From Bifidobacterium adolescentis ATCC 15703 (GTDB lineage: Bacteria; Actinomycetota; Actinomycetes; Actinomycetales; Bifidobacteriaceae), in assembly GCF_000010425.1 (NCBI RefSeq), contig NC_008618.1, positions 1,667,946 to 1,731,945 on the forward strand: a stretch of DNA of 64,000 bases. The letters are read 5' to 3'. The stretch's first letter is position 1. Every line of letters starts with the position of its first letter. Below, piece by piece: positions 53,567 to 62,726 of this stretch. The position numbers and the translations under genes are program-made. The notes beneath the pieces are model-generated. The model was not told where the DNA came from. It saw only the letters and a list, made by a program, of their open reading frames with translations, and did not search any database.

Positions 53567-54994
53567 TCACAACGCTTTTCGTAACTCACTACTCCATTCG
53601 TTTACCATACCTTGCATTTTCTTTGCGAGATTTTTATTATCAACACTGTTTATTTTCTTACCTATCCCGATAGAAAGAACAGCCATTGGCAGGATACTGA
53701 ACCCTTTGGATTCCTGCACCTGAATAGGGAACGCCATTACCTGTTTCCATATTCCATTTTCAAAACTCTGACTACTGCTTTGATTAGTCCCAAGAACACG
53801 TCCTGCAATATATGGGCTATCAAACCCGACCGCCTCATTCCGCAGCTGTTCTTTGTACAGATAAATACGATCATGAGTAGCATATCGCGTGAGTTGACTG
53901 CCATGCGCAATCCAGAGAGTCACATTGATTCTGCAATGTCCAATCAACGCCTCACACTGACTAGCTTGCTCATGAAGCTTCTCTGCGAACCTCTCTTGAT
54001 AAGAACGAAATTCCGTTCCCGTTAACTTCTTCCATAGCCGTTTAGTTCTTGTTGCTGGAGGGCAGTAGCTAGAATTCCCCATATAACCAATCTCGTTAAT
54101 CAGCGTTGCCGCATCAGTATAATCATTCACAAAAATCGGATGAAATCCAATTGATTCCCATTGAGCAGCAAGCACTTTCTTCATTCCCATAAACTGATTT
54201 AGCGTCACCTCGGGCATACTTTCACGCGCAATCAAAACCGTAGCCCGAGAATCACCTGAGTTCTGTAAAACATCAGACAACCAGAATCTCATATCAGGAT
54301 CGCTAAAAGACGTTCCGGCAATAAGTAAATGATGCCCCTCTGTCACTGTCTGCTCAAGATAATGCTTAGCATGGTTCTTACCATCTCTCATGGCTTTGTT
54401 GTAGTCATCATGCGTAAGAACAACATCTTCTACAGTTGCCGAACTTCCATCACTTGCCGGGAAAACCTTACCGTGTAAATGCTCAACAGGAGGAAAAGTC
54501 TGTTTCCCTGAATCAACCGCAATGCGAGCAATGGCATATTCAAGAAGTAAATCAAAATTTAGCGTCGCCAAATGAACAGATTCCTGATGCTGGAAAGCGA
54601 GTCTTGCTGTTTGCTGATGGAAATATGACGGAGGATACGGGTTATATGAAGCACCCTCCGGGTATAGTGCGGCGAGGATACATCTCTTCCACTCATTCTC
54701 ATTGCCGCAATGTTGTTTTACAGCTTCAGCTAAAAATAGCAAATCACCAGCATCACATAATAACGACGCCATATTTGCAGACACTGTCATTCCTTGTTGT
54801 CGGAGCATATTGCCAATTAAATCTTTCCATGAAGGCAACCCCGAAGGAACGGACGCTCCAGCACCAAGCAATATCGTCAGTTCTTCGTTTCGGTCTATGC
54901 GCGGAAGCTGCTTAATGATTGACCACTCCAACTGAGATGCGACCATAAGAATTACCACCCCATCTATTCCGTCTCCATCAACGGCATAAGACAT
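53567..54994 (-). CDS. SIR2-family NADase-like protein with GAF-like C-terminus
   Basis: A 475-residue cytosolic protein. The N-terminal 310 residues are a SIR2-type domain: NAD loop ILLGAGASVPSGLPSW (41-56), TLNFDLLLEY with catalytic Asn146, HLHGK with His174, and GTSFSDPDMRFWL. The C-terminal 130 residues (CRINVTLWIAHGSQLTRY ... IWKQVMAFPIQVQ ... LSIGIGKK) look like a GAF-type ligand-binding fold; this is my reading of the pattern only. Phage-defence SIR2 proteins deplete NAD after an attached sensor domain is triggered. The start is uncertain (ATG 54994 or 54946); neither has a good ribosome site. Confidence 0.75.
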   Translation of the reverse strand: MSYAVDGDGIDGVVILMVASQLEWSIIKQLPRIDRNEELTILLGAGASVPSGLPSWKDLIGNMLRQQGMTVSANMASLLCDAGDLLFLAEAVKQHCGNENEWKRCILAALYPEGASYNPYPPSYFHQQTARLAFQHQESVHLATLNFDLLLEYAIARIAVDSGKQTFPPVEHLHGKVFPASDGSSATVEDVVLTHDDYNKAMRDGKNHAKHYLEQTVTEGHHLLIAGTSFSDPDMRFWLSDVLQNSGDSRATVLIARESMPEVTLNQFMGMKKVLAAQWESIGFHPIFVNDYTDAATLINEIGYMGNSSYCPPATRTKRLWKKLTGTEFRSYQERFAEKLHEQASQCEALIGHCRINVTLWIAHGSQLTRYATHDRIYLYKEQLRNEAVGFDSPYIAGRVLGTNQSSSQSFENGIWKQVMAFPIQVQESKGFSILPMAVLSIGIGKKINSVDNKNLAKKMQGMVNEWSSELRKAL

Positions 54995-55037
54995 GTCAAT
55001 AATTTTTTGATATTATCACATCGATAGCGCAGATAAC

Positions 55038-56386
55038 GTCCGATAGTTTGCGCAGATTCGGCTTTGGGGCCTGATGGAAAAGGACATGGCCCGGTCTTGG
55101 TACGATTTTCAGTCGCCAAACATAGAAAACCGCGATTGAAAAGCAGGTCAGCGCCATGTCCAAGGAAATCATACAGTTCGACGACGCCATGTTCGAGTCC
55201 AAGCTCGACCGGATGGTGCGGGAGAAGGTCGAGCAGACCATCAACCTGATGCTCAACGAGGAGGCCGACCGGATCCCAACGCCGCCAGATACGAGAGAAG
55301 CGGCGACAGGAAGGCCTTCCGGGCCGGCCACTACGACCGCCACCTGACCGCCAAGGCCGGCAAACTGAACCTTCGGGTCCCGAAGCTGAAGGGCGAGACG
55401 TTCCGCAGCCAGGTCATCGAACGCTACCGCCGTCGCGAGGAAAGTGTCAAGGGGGCGCTGATGGGGATGTACATGGCCGGCGTGAGCACCAGGCGGGTCG
55501 ATGACATCAGCCAATTGCTGTGGGGAGAGCGCATGCCCTCGCAGACGCTCTCCGACAAGCTCAAGAGGGTCTACGGGGAGATCGACAAGTGGCGCACGAG
55601 GCCGCTGGAGGGCGCGTGGCCGTACGTGTTCGTGGACGGCGTGTGTCACAAGCGTTCCTGGGGCGGGCACGTGGAGAACGTAAGCGTCCTGGTCGCCATC
55701 GGCGTCGACGCGGACGGCCACCGGGAGGTCATCGCGGTCGACGAGGGCATGAGGGAGGACGCGGCCAGCTGGGAGCAGTTCTTCAGGGGCATGATAGAAC
55801 GCGGCCTCAAGGGCGTCCGGCTCGTGGTCGGAGACCGGTGCGCCGGGCTCGTGTCCACCGTCAACTCGATGCTGCCGAAGGCGAGGTACCAGCGGTGCAT
55901 GGTGCACTTCATGCGCAACGTGCTCTCCAAGACGCCGCCCAGCCACAGGGATTGGGCTTCCGCGGCCCTGAAGGCCGTCTTCGCGCAGGAATCGCGCGAA
56001 ACAGCCCTGGCCAGGCCGAGACCGTCGCCGCGGAGATGGAATCCAGGAAACTCAGGTCGGCGGCCAACTGCCTGCGCGAGGGGATCGGCGAGACGACGAC
56101 CTATCTGCTGGGCGAGTTCCCCGTGAACCACAGGACCAAGCTGCGCACGAACAACATGATCGAACGGCTGAACCGTGAGATCCGCCGGCGCACGCGCGTC
56201 GTGGGCGGCTTCCCGGACAGCAACAGCGCGCTCATGCTCGTGTGCGCCCGCATCAGGTACGTCACCGCCAACAGCTGGTCCGACCGGCGCTACATGGATA
56301 TGTCCCGGCTCGATGACAGTCTCGTGGAAGCGAACTGATCATCGCGCCATGGACGGCCATGATCCAAAGTGCGCAACCTTTCGGGC
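55038..56386 (+). mobile_element. IS256-family insertion sequence, inactive
   Basis: The terminal inverted repeats GTCCGATAGTTTGCGCA (55038-55054) and, inverted, TGCGCAACCTTTCGGGC (56370-56386) match at 14 of 17 positions. Between them lies one transposase gene with two frameshifts. I could not find an 8-bp target duplication, so ends or flanks have changed. Confidence 0.8.
55156..56338 (+). pseudogene. IS256-family transposase, two frameshifts
   Basis: The protein is readable in three frames in order: an N-terminal MSKEIIQFDDAMFESKLDRM (from 55156), a central part with the catalytic Asps in VFVDGVCHK and VVGDRCAG (55280-56010) and a C-terminal part with the catalytic Glu in NNMIERLNREIRRRTRVVGGFPD (to 56338). 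One base appears lost near 55,277 (ATC-CCAACGCC, expected ATCGCCAACGCC) and one near 56,014. Restoring both gives a normal IS256 transposase of about 393 residues. Confidence 0.88.
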
Positions 56387-56394
56387 ACTACCGC

Positions 56395-56511
56395 GCAACG
56401 CGGTCTGGATTAATACAGGCGAGTACAACATGAGGCAACGCCACGGGCAGGCCATGCTCGACAACTAGTCCCGAAGGCCGGCGGCTTCTAATCAATCCGC
56501 CACCGGCCTTC
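56395..56511 (+). pseudogene. Possible 3' end of an interrupted gene plus terminator
   Basis: Right of the IS a plus frame ends VWINTGEYNMRQRHGQAMLDN at 56468, and a terminator-like stem GAAGGCCGG/CCGGCCTTC (56473-56481, 56503-56511) follows at once. This looks like the tail of a gene whose front the IS removed; the protein is unrecognised. Confidence 0.4.
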
Positions 56512-57134
56512 TCCCACCATAATGCTGGTCCCCAAGCACAATAACCAGTGGCCTCAAAAGCTACAAATATTCAGCATGCTGCGGAAAAGGTGCCATATAT
56601 AAGCCACCTAGTAAAAACCAACTCTTCGAATCTGCCGCAAATAAGCCGGATAGACATCCTTGCGGAGACTTTTCTCCCGGTCTACGACGCTCCCCTATTC
56701 ACCACCGCGATTTCAAAAGCTCGATTCCCGAGGCACGCCAGAATGGAATACGCCAGTACCCGGAACACACATGGTATGCACCTTTTTAGCGTAACCGCTG
56801 CACTTTTCTTCGCGCCCATGCACTTTTGCTACGACTCCTGAATCCTGTTGGTTCGCCTGCACTTAGGTCTGTTGTTCAGCCTGCGCTTGGTTCTGCTGAG
56901 CTTGTGCGCCTGTGAAACTCTCCTTTGACTACCATCTCTCACTGTCGATTATATGGAGGAGACGAGAAGCAAACCAAGAGTAGAAGAACAAGTCAATCAT
57001 TTGCCGATTCGGCCCGATCGAATCGAAATCATGATTACACTTCGACAGAGTGAAATGAGATGAATCCTGTATACACTCACCATATTTAGCGTTTTCTCCT
57101 TAGGTCAACCACTAGAAGTATGGAATGTCTTTTA
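56512..57134. other. Non-coding stretch of about 620 bp
   Basis: No frame here has a ribosome site or a recognisable protein. It is probably decayed accessory DNA between the IS256 element and the Abi unit. Confidence 0.5.
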
Positions 57135-57164
57135 TTGGACAAAAAGTTTTACCTTTGGTAGACT
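57135..57164 (+). promoter_or_regulatory. Promoter of a putative small RNA upstream of the Abi_2 gene
   Basis: TTGGAC (57135-57140) and TAGACT (57159-57164) are separated by 18 bp, one of the best sigma-70-type matches in the window. Transcription would begin near 57,171. Confidence 0.6.
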
Positions 57165-57170
57165 ATCCAT

Positions 57171-57222
57171 TTGTTAAAAGCCACCAATGCCTCTCACTGA
57201 AGCACACTAGGGTGGCATTTTT
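57171..57222 (+). ncRNA. Putative abiF-type small RNA
   Basis: From the promoter start the transcript would run about 52 nt: a short AU-rich 5' end, then GCCACC (57180-57185) pairing with GGTGGC (57211-57216), with a possible inner TGC/GCA pair, then T5 (57218-57222), i.e. a Rho-independent terminator. It lies 18 bp upstream of an Abi_2-family gene. A structured RNA motif upstream of abiF genes is known; I infer that this is a member or analogue from position and build, not from a covariance match. Confidence 0.5.
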
Positions 57223-57240
57223 CTTGCTCGAGGGGATTCC

Positions 57241-58245
57241 ATGGCAAATTCGCATGACGGCAACGCACAAGTTCTTTCCTATCCGAAGCACCCACCAAAA
57301 GATTTTTCAGATCTGGCAGCCACTCTAATTAGGAACGGCTTGGGCAGAGTAGATGCCGAGACCCTTGAACGCCACCTCGAACAGGTTGGCTATTTTCGTC
57401 TAAAAGGATACTGGTATCAATTCCTTAGCCCATCTTCCTCATGCGACTACAAGCATGTCCTCCCGTTCAGAAAGGGGACACAGTTCCAGCAAATCTGGTG
57501 CAGATACATATTCGATCAGGAACTGAGAACTCTCGTGTTCGACGGCATAATCACCTTTGAAATATATCTCAAAAGCTTTCTCGCACACGAGCTTTCCTTG
57601 TTTGGCGGCGAATTTGGATATACCAAGCCTGAAGGATTGCCTGAGCTTAGCTTTGATGACTATCTGGCATGCATTAACTCGTTAAGAGCATCGTTCACGA
57701 AATCTAATCTGCCATACCTTAAACATTTCAAAAGAACATATAAAGACCCCTTGCCGCCGTATTGGATGATAGTAGGCTGCCTAAGCTACGGAACGTTGAA
57801 AGGGTATTTTTATCAGGGATCCCCTGATTCTGTTAAAAGAAAGCTAGCAGCGAAGCTTCATATTTTTAATCCAAATACCAATCCCGAAGTACATGGAGAT
57901 ATCAAGATTCTCTCAAATTGGTTGGAAACGATTAGGCAGGTCCGCAACATGGTTGCACATCATGATCGTTTCTGGAACGAGACCAGTACCCGTATTGTTC
58001 CGAAGCTGCCTAAGCATCGGAGCGGTTTGCACGCCAATGAATGGTGGGGCAACGATTGGGACGCTTTCAGAACGGACTCTACCGGCCCCGCCGCCTTCCT
58101 CACCATGGAAAACTACCTGCTGCAACAAATCGATGGCTCCGCATGGAAGAACAAATTCATCAGTCTCATGGACCGCTATCCGGAAATTCTTGCAACGGAA
58201 ATGGGATTCCCCGAGGATTGGCGATCACTCGCATTGTGGTCATGA
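57241..58245 (+). CDS. Abi_2 (AbiD/AbiF-type) HEPN-domain abortive-infection protein
   Basis: A 334-residue protein with the family's start-to-end pattern: SDLAATLIRNGL, LEQVGYFRLKGYWYQF, FDQELRTLVFDGIITFEIYLKSFLAHEL, PPYWMIVGCLSYGTL and the HEPN RNase motif RQVRNMVAHHDR (Rx4-6H, about residues 232-243). Abi_2 proteins cause abortive phage infection; HEPN motifs usually cut RNA. AGGGG precedes the ATG at 57241. A small RNA with its own promoter and terminator appears to be encoded directly upstream, suggesting a toxin-RNA antitoxin pair. It sits between IS remnants. Confidence 0.92.
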   Translation: MANSHDGNAQVLSYPKHPPKDFSDLAATLIRNGLGRVDAETLERHLEQVGYFRLKGYWYQFLSPSSSCDYKHVLPFRKGTQFQQIWCRYIFDQELRTLVFDGIITFEIYLKSFLAHELSLFGGEFGYTKPEGLPELSFDDYLACINSLRASFTKSNLPYLKHFKRTYKDPLPPYWMIVGCLSYGTLKGYFYQGSPDSVKRKLAAKLHIFNPNTNPEVHGDIKILSNWLETIRQVRNMVAHHDRFWNETSTRIVPKLPKHRSGLHANEWWGNDWDAFRTDSTGPAAFLTMENYLLQQIDGSAWKNKFISLMDRYPEILATEMGFPEDWRSLALWS

Positions 58246-58315
58246 CGACAGGCGCACGCCGTCCGTGGTTCCATGCTCCCCCTTGATCATGATTTGCAAG
58301 CGTCCTCCGGAGGTC

Positions 58316-58411
58316 GGCGACCGCGCGGTTGCCGAGAAGCTCAACGACAGGCCCAGGAAGACGCTCAGCTACCGGAAACCGAGCGAGGCGATGTTGGAGG
58401 ACGGGTTCTAG
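58316..58411 (+). pseudogene. IS30-family transposase C-terminal remnant
   Basis: A short frame ends AVAEKLNDRPRKTLSYRKPSEAMLEDGF, which is the characteristic C-terminus of IS30 transposases (LNxRPRKTLxxxxPxE). Nothing upstream in the expected frame is transposase-like, so only the tail survives. Confidence 0.75.
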
Positions 58412-58450
58412 TGAACGTCGCAACACCATGATCCCGAAAAGGAACGAATC

Positions 58451-58530
58451 ATGGCATACGAGTTCGATGGTGCCCCCTACGAGAAAAGGGCCAACATGCT
58501 GGCCACCCGCCACGCCAGATACCCCGGACT
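58451..58530 (+). pseudogene. 5' end of a gene cut by the IS3 element
   Basis: AAAAGGAAC precedes an ATG at 58451 and the frame MAYEFDGAPYEKRANMLATRHARYPGLD runs straight into the left end of the IS3-family element. It looks like a real start codon whose gene was truncated by insertion; no family recognised. Confidence 0.45.
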
Positions 58531-58559
58531 GGATTGGCAACGGTGTGTTGGACAGTTCC

Positions 58560-59425
58560 TTAGAGGACGAGTCCCTGTTCGGTGAATTCCTTCGGGCTCC
58601 GGTATCCGAGGGCGGAGCGGAGCCGCTGGTTGTCGGACCACCACACGTAGTCGTCGGGGTCACGCCTCAGTCGCTCGATCGTGGTGCAGTGGTTCCGGTA
58701 CACGAGCTCCTTCTTCAACAGCCTGTTCGTCGACTCGCCACGGCGTTGTCGCAGGGGTCGCCCTTGCGCGACAGCGACCGCTTGACGCCGAACACGCGAA
58801 GCAGCTCGTCGATTCTCGTGTTGTCGAACTCGCCGCCCCGGTCGGTGTGGAACACCTGAATATCCGTCAGCGGGAAGTCGAGGGCGGCGAACGCGGCCAG
58901 CACCAGGCCCGCGTCCCTGGTCCGTCCGACGGAATGGCCGGCGATGCCCCTGTCCGCCAGGTCGACCAGCAGGCACACGTACGCCCATCCGTCCCCGACT
59001 CTCACGTACGTCAGGTCGCTCGCCGGACGCGTGCGTGGGGCGTAGCCGTCGAACCCGCGGTCCAGCAGGTTCGCGAGCTTCGCCTCGTTGACCCGCGTCT
59101 TGTGCGGTTTGAACCGTCTGCGCGTGTACGCGCTCGTCATGTCCCGCCGTTTCATGATGTCGACGATGCGCCTTCTGGAGGCGGTGACGCCCCTCCGCTC
59201 CAGCGCGGCCTTGATCTTCCTGGCGCCGTAACGCTCATGGCTGTCGCGCCGGACCGCGTGCACGTCGCCGGCGATCGGGTCCACCCGCTCGGCTTCGGGA
59301 TGCCCGGTCATCCAGTAGTAGGTAGAGCGGAGAACGCCCGGTATTCTGCATTGCGCTGATATCGGATAACGGGCGGCGGCGGCCCGTATCACGTCTACCT
59401 TCGCGCGAATACCGGCGCCGCCTGT
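58560..59425 (-). pseudogene. IS3-family transposase orfB, frameshifted
   Basis: The catalytic domain shows KVDVIRAAAARYPI, ASDLTYV (first Asp), VFHTDRGGEF (second Asp) and then, in another frame, ESTNRLLKKELVYR (Glu) and LGYRSPKEF at the end. The shift lies near 58,740: GCCGTGGCGAGTCG where GCCGTGGCCGAGTCG is expected, one C lost. The upstream edge is approximate because orfB would normally be reached by programmed frameshifting from orfA. Confidence 0.85.
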
Positions 59426-59682
59426 TCTGAAACGTCCACCTCCATCTCCAACCGCCTGTTGCGTCTCCTCAGCTCGATCAGCTCGTTCCGCTCGGGCGTG
59501 CGGTTGTCCGCGGCCCGGGTGGAGCCGCTGTTGCGGATGCCCTGGACCCAACGGTGCAGTGTGGAATGCGCGATGTCGTGCTCGGCCCTGATCTCCCGGG
59601 ATGGCCTGCCGCTCTCGCACGACTGCACGATCTGCCGTTTGAACGCCTCGTCGTAGTGGCGGGGATACTTCGGGCCGGCCAT
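59395..59682 (-). CDS. IS3-family transposase orfA
   Basis: A 95-residue HTH protein: KYPRHYDEAFKRQIVQSCESGRPSREIRAEHDIAHSTLHRWVQG, then a leucine-zipper-like end. GGAGG lies ahead of the ATG at 59682. It overlaps orfB. Confidence 0.85.
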   Translation of the reverse strand: MAGPKYPRHYDEAFKRQIVQSCESGRPSREIRAEHDIAHSTLHRWVQGIRNSGSTRAADNRTPERNELIELRRRNRRLEMEVDVSEQAAPVFARR

Positions 59683-59996
59683 CGTCGGCCTCCAATCCCA
59701 TGTCATTCGTCCCTCATCGGACTGTCTAATACATTGTAGCCAATCCACCCTCCCGGTTCCGCAATTCGTCGATCCGGACATGTTCCTCTGCCGACAGGTG
59801 GGAATACGCTTTCATATCGAGCGCGACACTTTCTCCGGTCATGAACCTGAACACTTCCAACCATAGACAGGTGTTGCGCATCTATTTAGAACTCGGGGGT
59901 TCAGCATTAATAATGACGAGTATCATAATATCCGAGTGGTTACGCCTTCTCGTTGAAGAGATGGTGCAGGGTGTGAAATTCAAGGAGACGGAAGTC

Positions 59997-60914
59997 ATGA
60001 AACGTACGGTTGCCTTTTATTGGTTATCCCAAAGGAGCTGTGACGGATCTTCATACAGGCCCGTGGAAAACTTAAATTGGTGGGAACATCTGTCTGAGCT
60101 AAAGGACACGGCATGGGACAATAAAGCCATCAAAGACATTAGGTATGACGTTTTGCTTGACGAAGAGTATCCGATTCTAAGTGTCTATGAAGAATTTGAT
60201 TCAGCGTTTATGAGGCATATAGACGATAAAAACAAACGCGTTACCGACTACATGGATGACTATGTGGGAGACGATAGTGGCAGGCTAGCTAAATCTTCGG
60301 CCTACGCGTTTTTCCCCAATGAAGGAATTGTGGGACGAATTGGCGGCTCATCCACAAGCCGTAGCGTGTCTCCTCTTGAAAGAGCTCTTGCAAGATATTG
60401 GCCTCTTGAAACGGGAATGAAGTGGAACGTTGCTCCCGTTGTTACGATTGACAGTTTAGAAAGATTCAGAGAAGAGGTTAAGGGATTATCTTCTCTGCAC
60501 GCAAAATTCACGACAAAGCAGACATTGTCTTCAATTCCAAACGAGGGCGGCACTGCCGGAGAGTATTGCCAGAAGTTGGCTAATGAAATTGGAGCGGATA
60601 TTGATGTTGATGTCAAAATATCTATTTCGAATGATTCTGTTTTTTCAATGCCGAGGAAAAGATTTAAATTATCGGTCTCTGACTTCGTTCCATTCGTGGC
60701 TGGTCAGGGAAAGAAAATGAGTGTTAGCGGCGTTGACTTTGCCGATAAATTACTTGAGCTCAATCTTGTCGAGCATCCGGTTACGGAACAGGAGGAAATC
60801 GTCATTTCAAAAGGTGAAACGCATCAGTTTACGAATCTTATAAAACATCTCGTGACCGTTTGCGAGCAGCAAGAGGAAAACTTGTATCGGATAACACGGG
60901 AAAGACAGTCATAG
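59997..60914 (+). CDS. Unrecognised accessory protein, possibly DUF6731-like
   Basis: A 305-residue protein beginning MKRTVAFYWLSQRSCDG. AAGGAG lies about ten bases before the ATG at 59997, which is why the longer frame from 59841 is rejected. It has a mixed alpha/beta character with no membrane segment, and a C-terminal half with FTTKQTLSSI, DVDVKISISND and KRFKLSVSDFVPFV. The start resembles proteins annotated as DUF6731, but I am not sure. It is AT-rich, lies between IS elements, and is followed after 4 bp by a broken membrane-protein gene, suggesting a former two-gene unit. Confidence 0.7.
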   Translation: MKRTVAFYWLSQRSCDGSSYRPVENLNWWEHLSELKDTAWDNKAIKDIRYDVLLDEEYPILSVYEEFDSAFMRHIDDKNKRVTDYMDDYVGDDSGRLAKSSAYAFFPNEGIVGRIGGSSTSRSVSPLERALARYWPLETGMKWNVAPVVTIDSLERFREEVKGLSSLHAKFTTKQTLSSIPNEGGTAGEYCQKLANEIGADIDVDVKISISNDSVFSMPRKRFKLSVSDFVPFVAGQGKKMSVSGVDFADKLLELNLVEHPVTEQEEIVISKGETHQFTNLIKHLVTVCEQQEENLYRITRERQS

Positions 60915-60918
60915 AAAC

Positions 60919-61465
60919 ATGAAGAAAACAAAGAATGCTCCAGATACACCTGCGTCTTCCATTGCGAATAGCATTGCGGCACACCCATTCGTCGACGCCG
61001 TTGCATCATTGGTAGTTAGCGTGTCTTGGTATATGTCGGGGTGTCGTACCTTTGATTTCGAAGAGCCCTGCGCAGAATTGTTTACTTCCTTGTCTTCTGT
61101 TTTCCGGACTTCTTATGGCTGCGGCCACCTTTATTTGTTCCATGGTGTATCAGTCTGGTTCGGGACGAATGAAATATGTGATAACCAAGTATTCTGGTGA
61201 ATTATCTAGAAACTGGTCAAGCATCATTGTCTGGACAATGGTTACAGCAGTTCTTCCGCTTATCTCGCTGTACATCTATAAGGAGTATGCAAGAGTAGCT
61301 ATAGCGGTTTCCTTGTACTCAGTATTGATGATGTTTTTCAAGACAATCAGAAGTATGCACTGGCTCAAATACACTTTGTTTATGCAAAAGGCGTCACAGA
61401 AACTCCGGGGTGAATTCACTGACGATGATATGAAGAAGGCTGCTGCCCGCAGTGATCGTTTCTGA
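60919..61465 (+). pseudogene. Membrane-protein gene, apparently frameshifted
   Basis: Two overlapping frames together look like one gene. Frame one (60919-61200) starts MKKTKNAPDTPASSIANSIAAHPFVDAVASLVVSV; frame two (open from 61016 to 61465) continues with LLPCLLFSGLLMAAATFICSMVYQSG, then SRNWSSIIVWTMVTAVLPLISLYIY and a charged cytoplasmic end. Both parts have membrane-like character and neither is complete alone, so a shift between about 61,016 and 61,110 is likely. Two separate small genes cannot be excluded. Confidence 0.55.
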
Positions 61466-61790
61466 AGAAGCTTTCATACGACGAGTTGAGCATGTCATTC
61501 ACTATGCTCAACTCGAGGTTGAAGAACGGAAGACATCTCAGTTCTCCAACCTCCGAAAAGAAGTCTGCTGACAGTTGTATTGAACCGGAAGAGCTTTGCG
61601 AACATGATGCATAATTATGAGCAGGAGCAGAGTGATTAATAAAATGGTCATGACCAAAAGGCGCGCGGCCTTCTGACACTACTATCTTGCAACCTATATC
61701 TGCATTATATATGGCAGATTTGGCTTCTTAACATGAGACTTCTCACTTATGCATGGCACAGCTTCTTGATATGGCCTGATTTTTGTTCCG
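61466..61790. other. Non-coding gap before the next IS
   Basis: About 320 bp between the broken membrane gene and the IS3 element. CTCAACTCG / CGAGTTGAG-like inverted bases appear near 61,485-61,515; otherwise no gene or RNA is supported. Confidence 0.45.
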
Positions 61791-61793
61791 CCC

Positions 61794-62726
61794 TTATAGT
61801 GGGGCGGCTTGCGCCGCTTGGTTTGCATAATACTCGGTTTCGGTCCGTTCCGGTGTCCTGTAGCCCAAGGACTGGTGCAGACGCTCCGAGTTCCACCACG
61901 AGACCCACCGGAACGTCGCCAATTCCAGGTCCCTCAAATCCCGGAAGGGCTTGCGTCGCCAGACGAGCTCGGTCTTGTACGCGCCGTCGGCGCTCTCGGC
62001 CATGGCGTTGTCGTACGAGTCGCCGACCGTGCCGGTCGAGGGAAGCATGACGAATTCCCCGACCCTGGTGGTGCACACGAGGCTGATGTACTGCGCGCCA
62101 TGGTCGGAATGGTGCACGAGACCGTCCGTGCCGCCATGCGAGGCGGCCCATGATATCGCCTGTCCCAGCGCCTGCAGCGGCAGCTCCCTGGCGTCCATGG
62201 TGGTGGCGCACGCCCATCCGACGATTCTGCGGGCGAACACGTCGGCGGCGAACGCCGTGTAGCCGAACGAGCCGTTGGCCATGCGCACGTAGGTGATGTC
62301 GGCCACGTGCAGCCGGTTCGGCGCCTCCGCCTCGAACCCGCGTTCCACGAGGTCGGGCCTGCCGCCCGTGCCCCTCGCCGGTTTGGTGGTGACGGGCGTC
62401 CTGCCGCGGCGCACGCCGCGGATTCCCGATTCCCGCATGACGTTCATCACCTGGTCGCGGCCGATCTCGGCCGGATCCCAGCCCCGCGCCAACAACCGGG
62501 CGTGCGTCTTGCGGTGCCCGTACACGGCCATGAAGGAATCGGCATGGATCTCGAGGATGCCGCGGGCCGGCGCCTCGTGCCTGGCGGCCATACGGCTGAC
62601 GGGCTTGGATCTGAACATGCGGTAGCCGCGCGGCGTGATGAACCCGCAGTCCAGCGAAGCGGCCAGCACCCTGCAGATCGGCCCGACCCTGAAACGGTCC
62701 TTGAATTCGTCGATGTAAGCGACCAT
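61794..62726 (-). CDS. IS3-family transposase orfB
   Basis: A 310-residue integrase-core transposase with the DDE set VADITYV (Asp), LVHHSDHGAQY (Asp) and DNAMAESADGAYKTEL (Glu), and the usual end ERLHQSLGYRTPERTE. The start ATG at 62726 overlaps the orfA stop as TGATG. It is intact, but without full orfA it is probably not mobile. Confidence 0.9.
   Translation of the reverse strand: MVAYIDEFKDRFRVGPICRVLAASLDCGFITPRGYRMFRSKPVSRMAARHEAPARGILEIHADSFMAVYGHRKTHARLLARGWDPAEIGRDQVMNVMRESGIRGVRRGRTPVTTKPARGTGGRPDLVERGFEAEAPNRLHVADITYVRMANGSFGYTAFAADVFARRIVGWACATTMDARELPLQALGQAISWAASHGGTDGLVHHSDHGAQYISLVCTTRVGEFVMLPSTGTVGDSYDNAMAESADGAYKTELVWRRKPFRDLRDLELATFRWVSWWNSERLHQSLGYRTPERTETEYYANQAAQAAPL

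Larger units (their letters stand above)
58531..59746 (-). mobile_element. IS3-family insertion sequence, inactive
   Basis: Inverted repeats of 26 bp beginning GGATTGGC (58531-58556 and, inverted, 59721-59746) delimit a 1.2-kb element with orfA and a frameshifted orfB on the minus strand. No clear target duplication. Confidence 0.85.

Noticed and set aside
56548..56841. 97-codon ORF between IS256 and the Abi unit
   Set aside because: No start context or recognisable domain; likely chance in decayed DNA.
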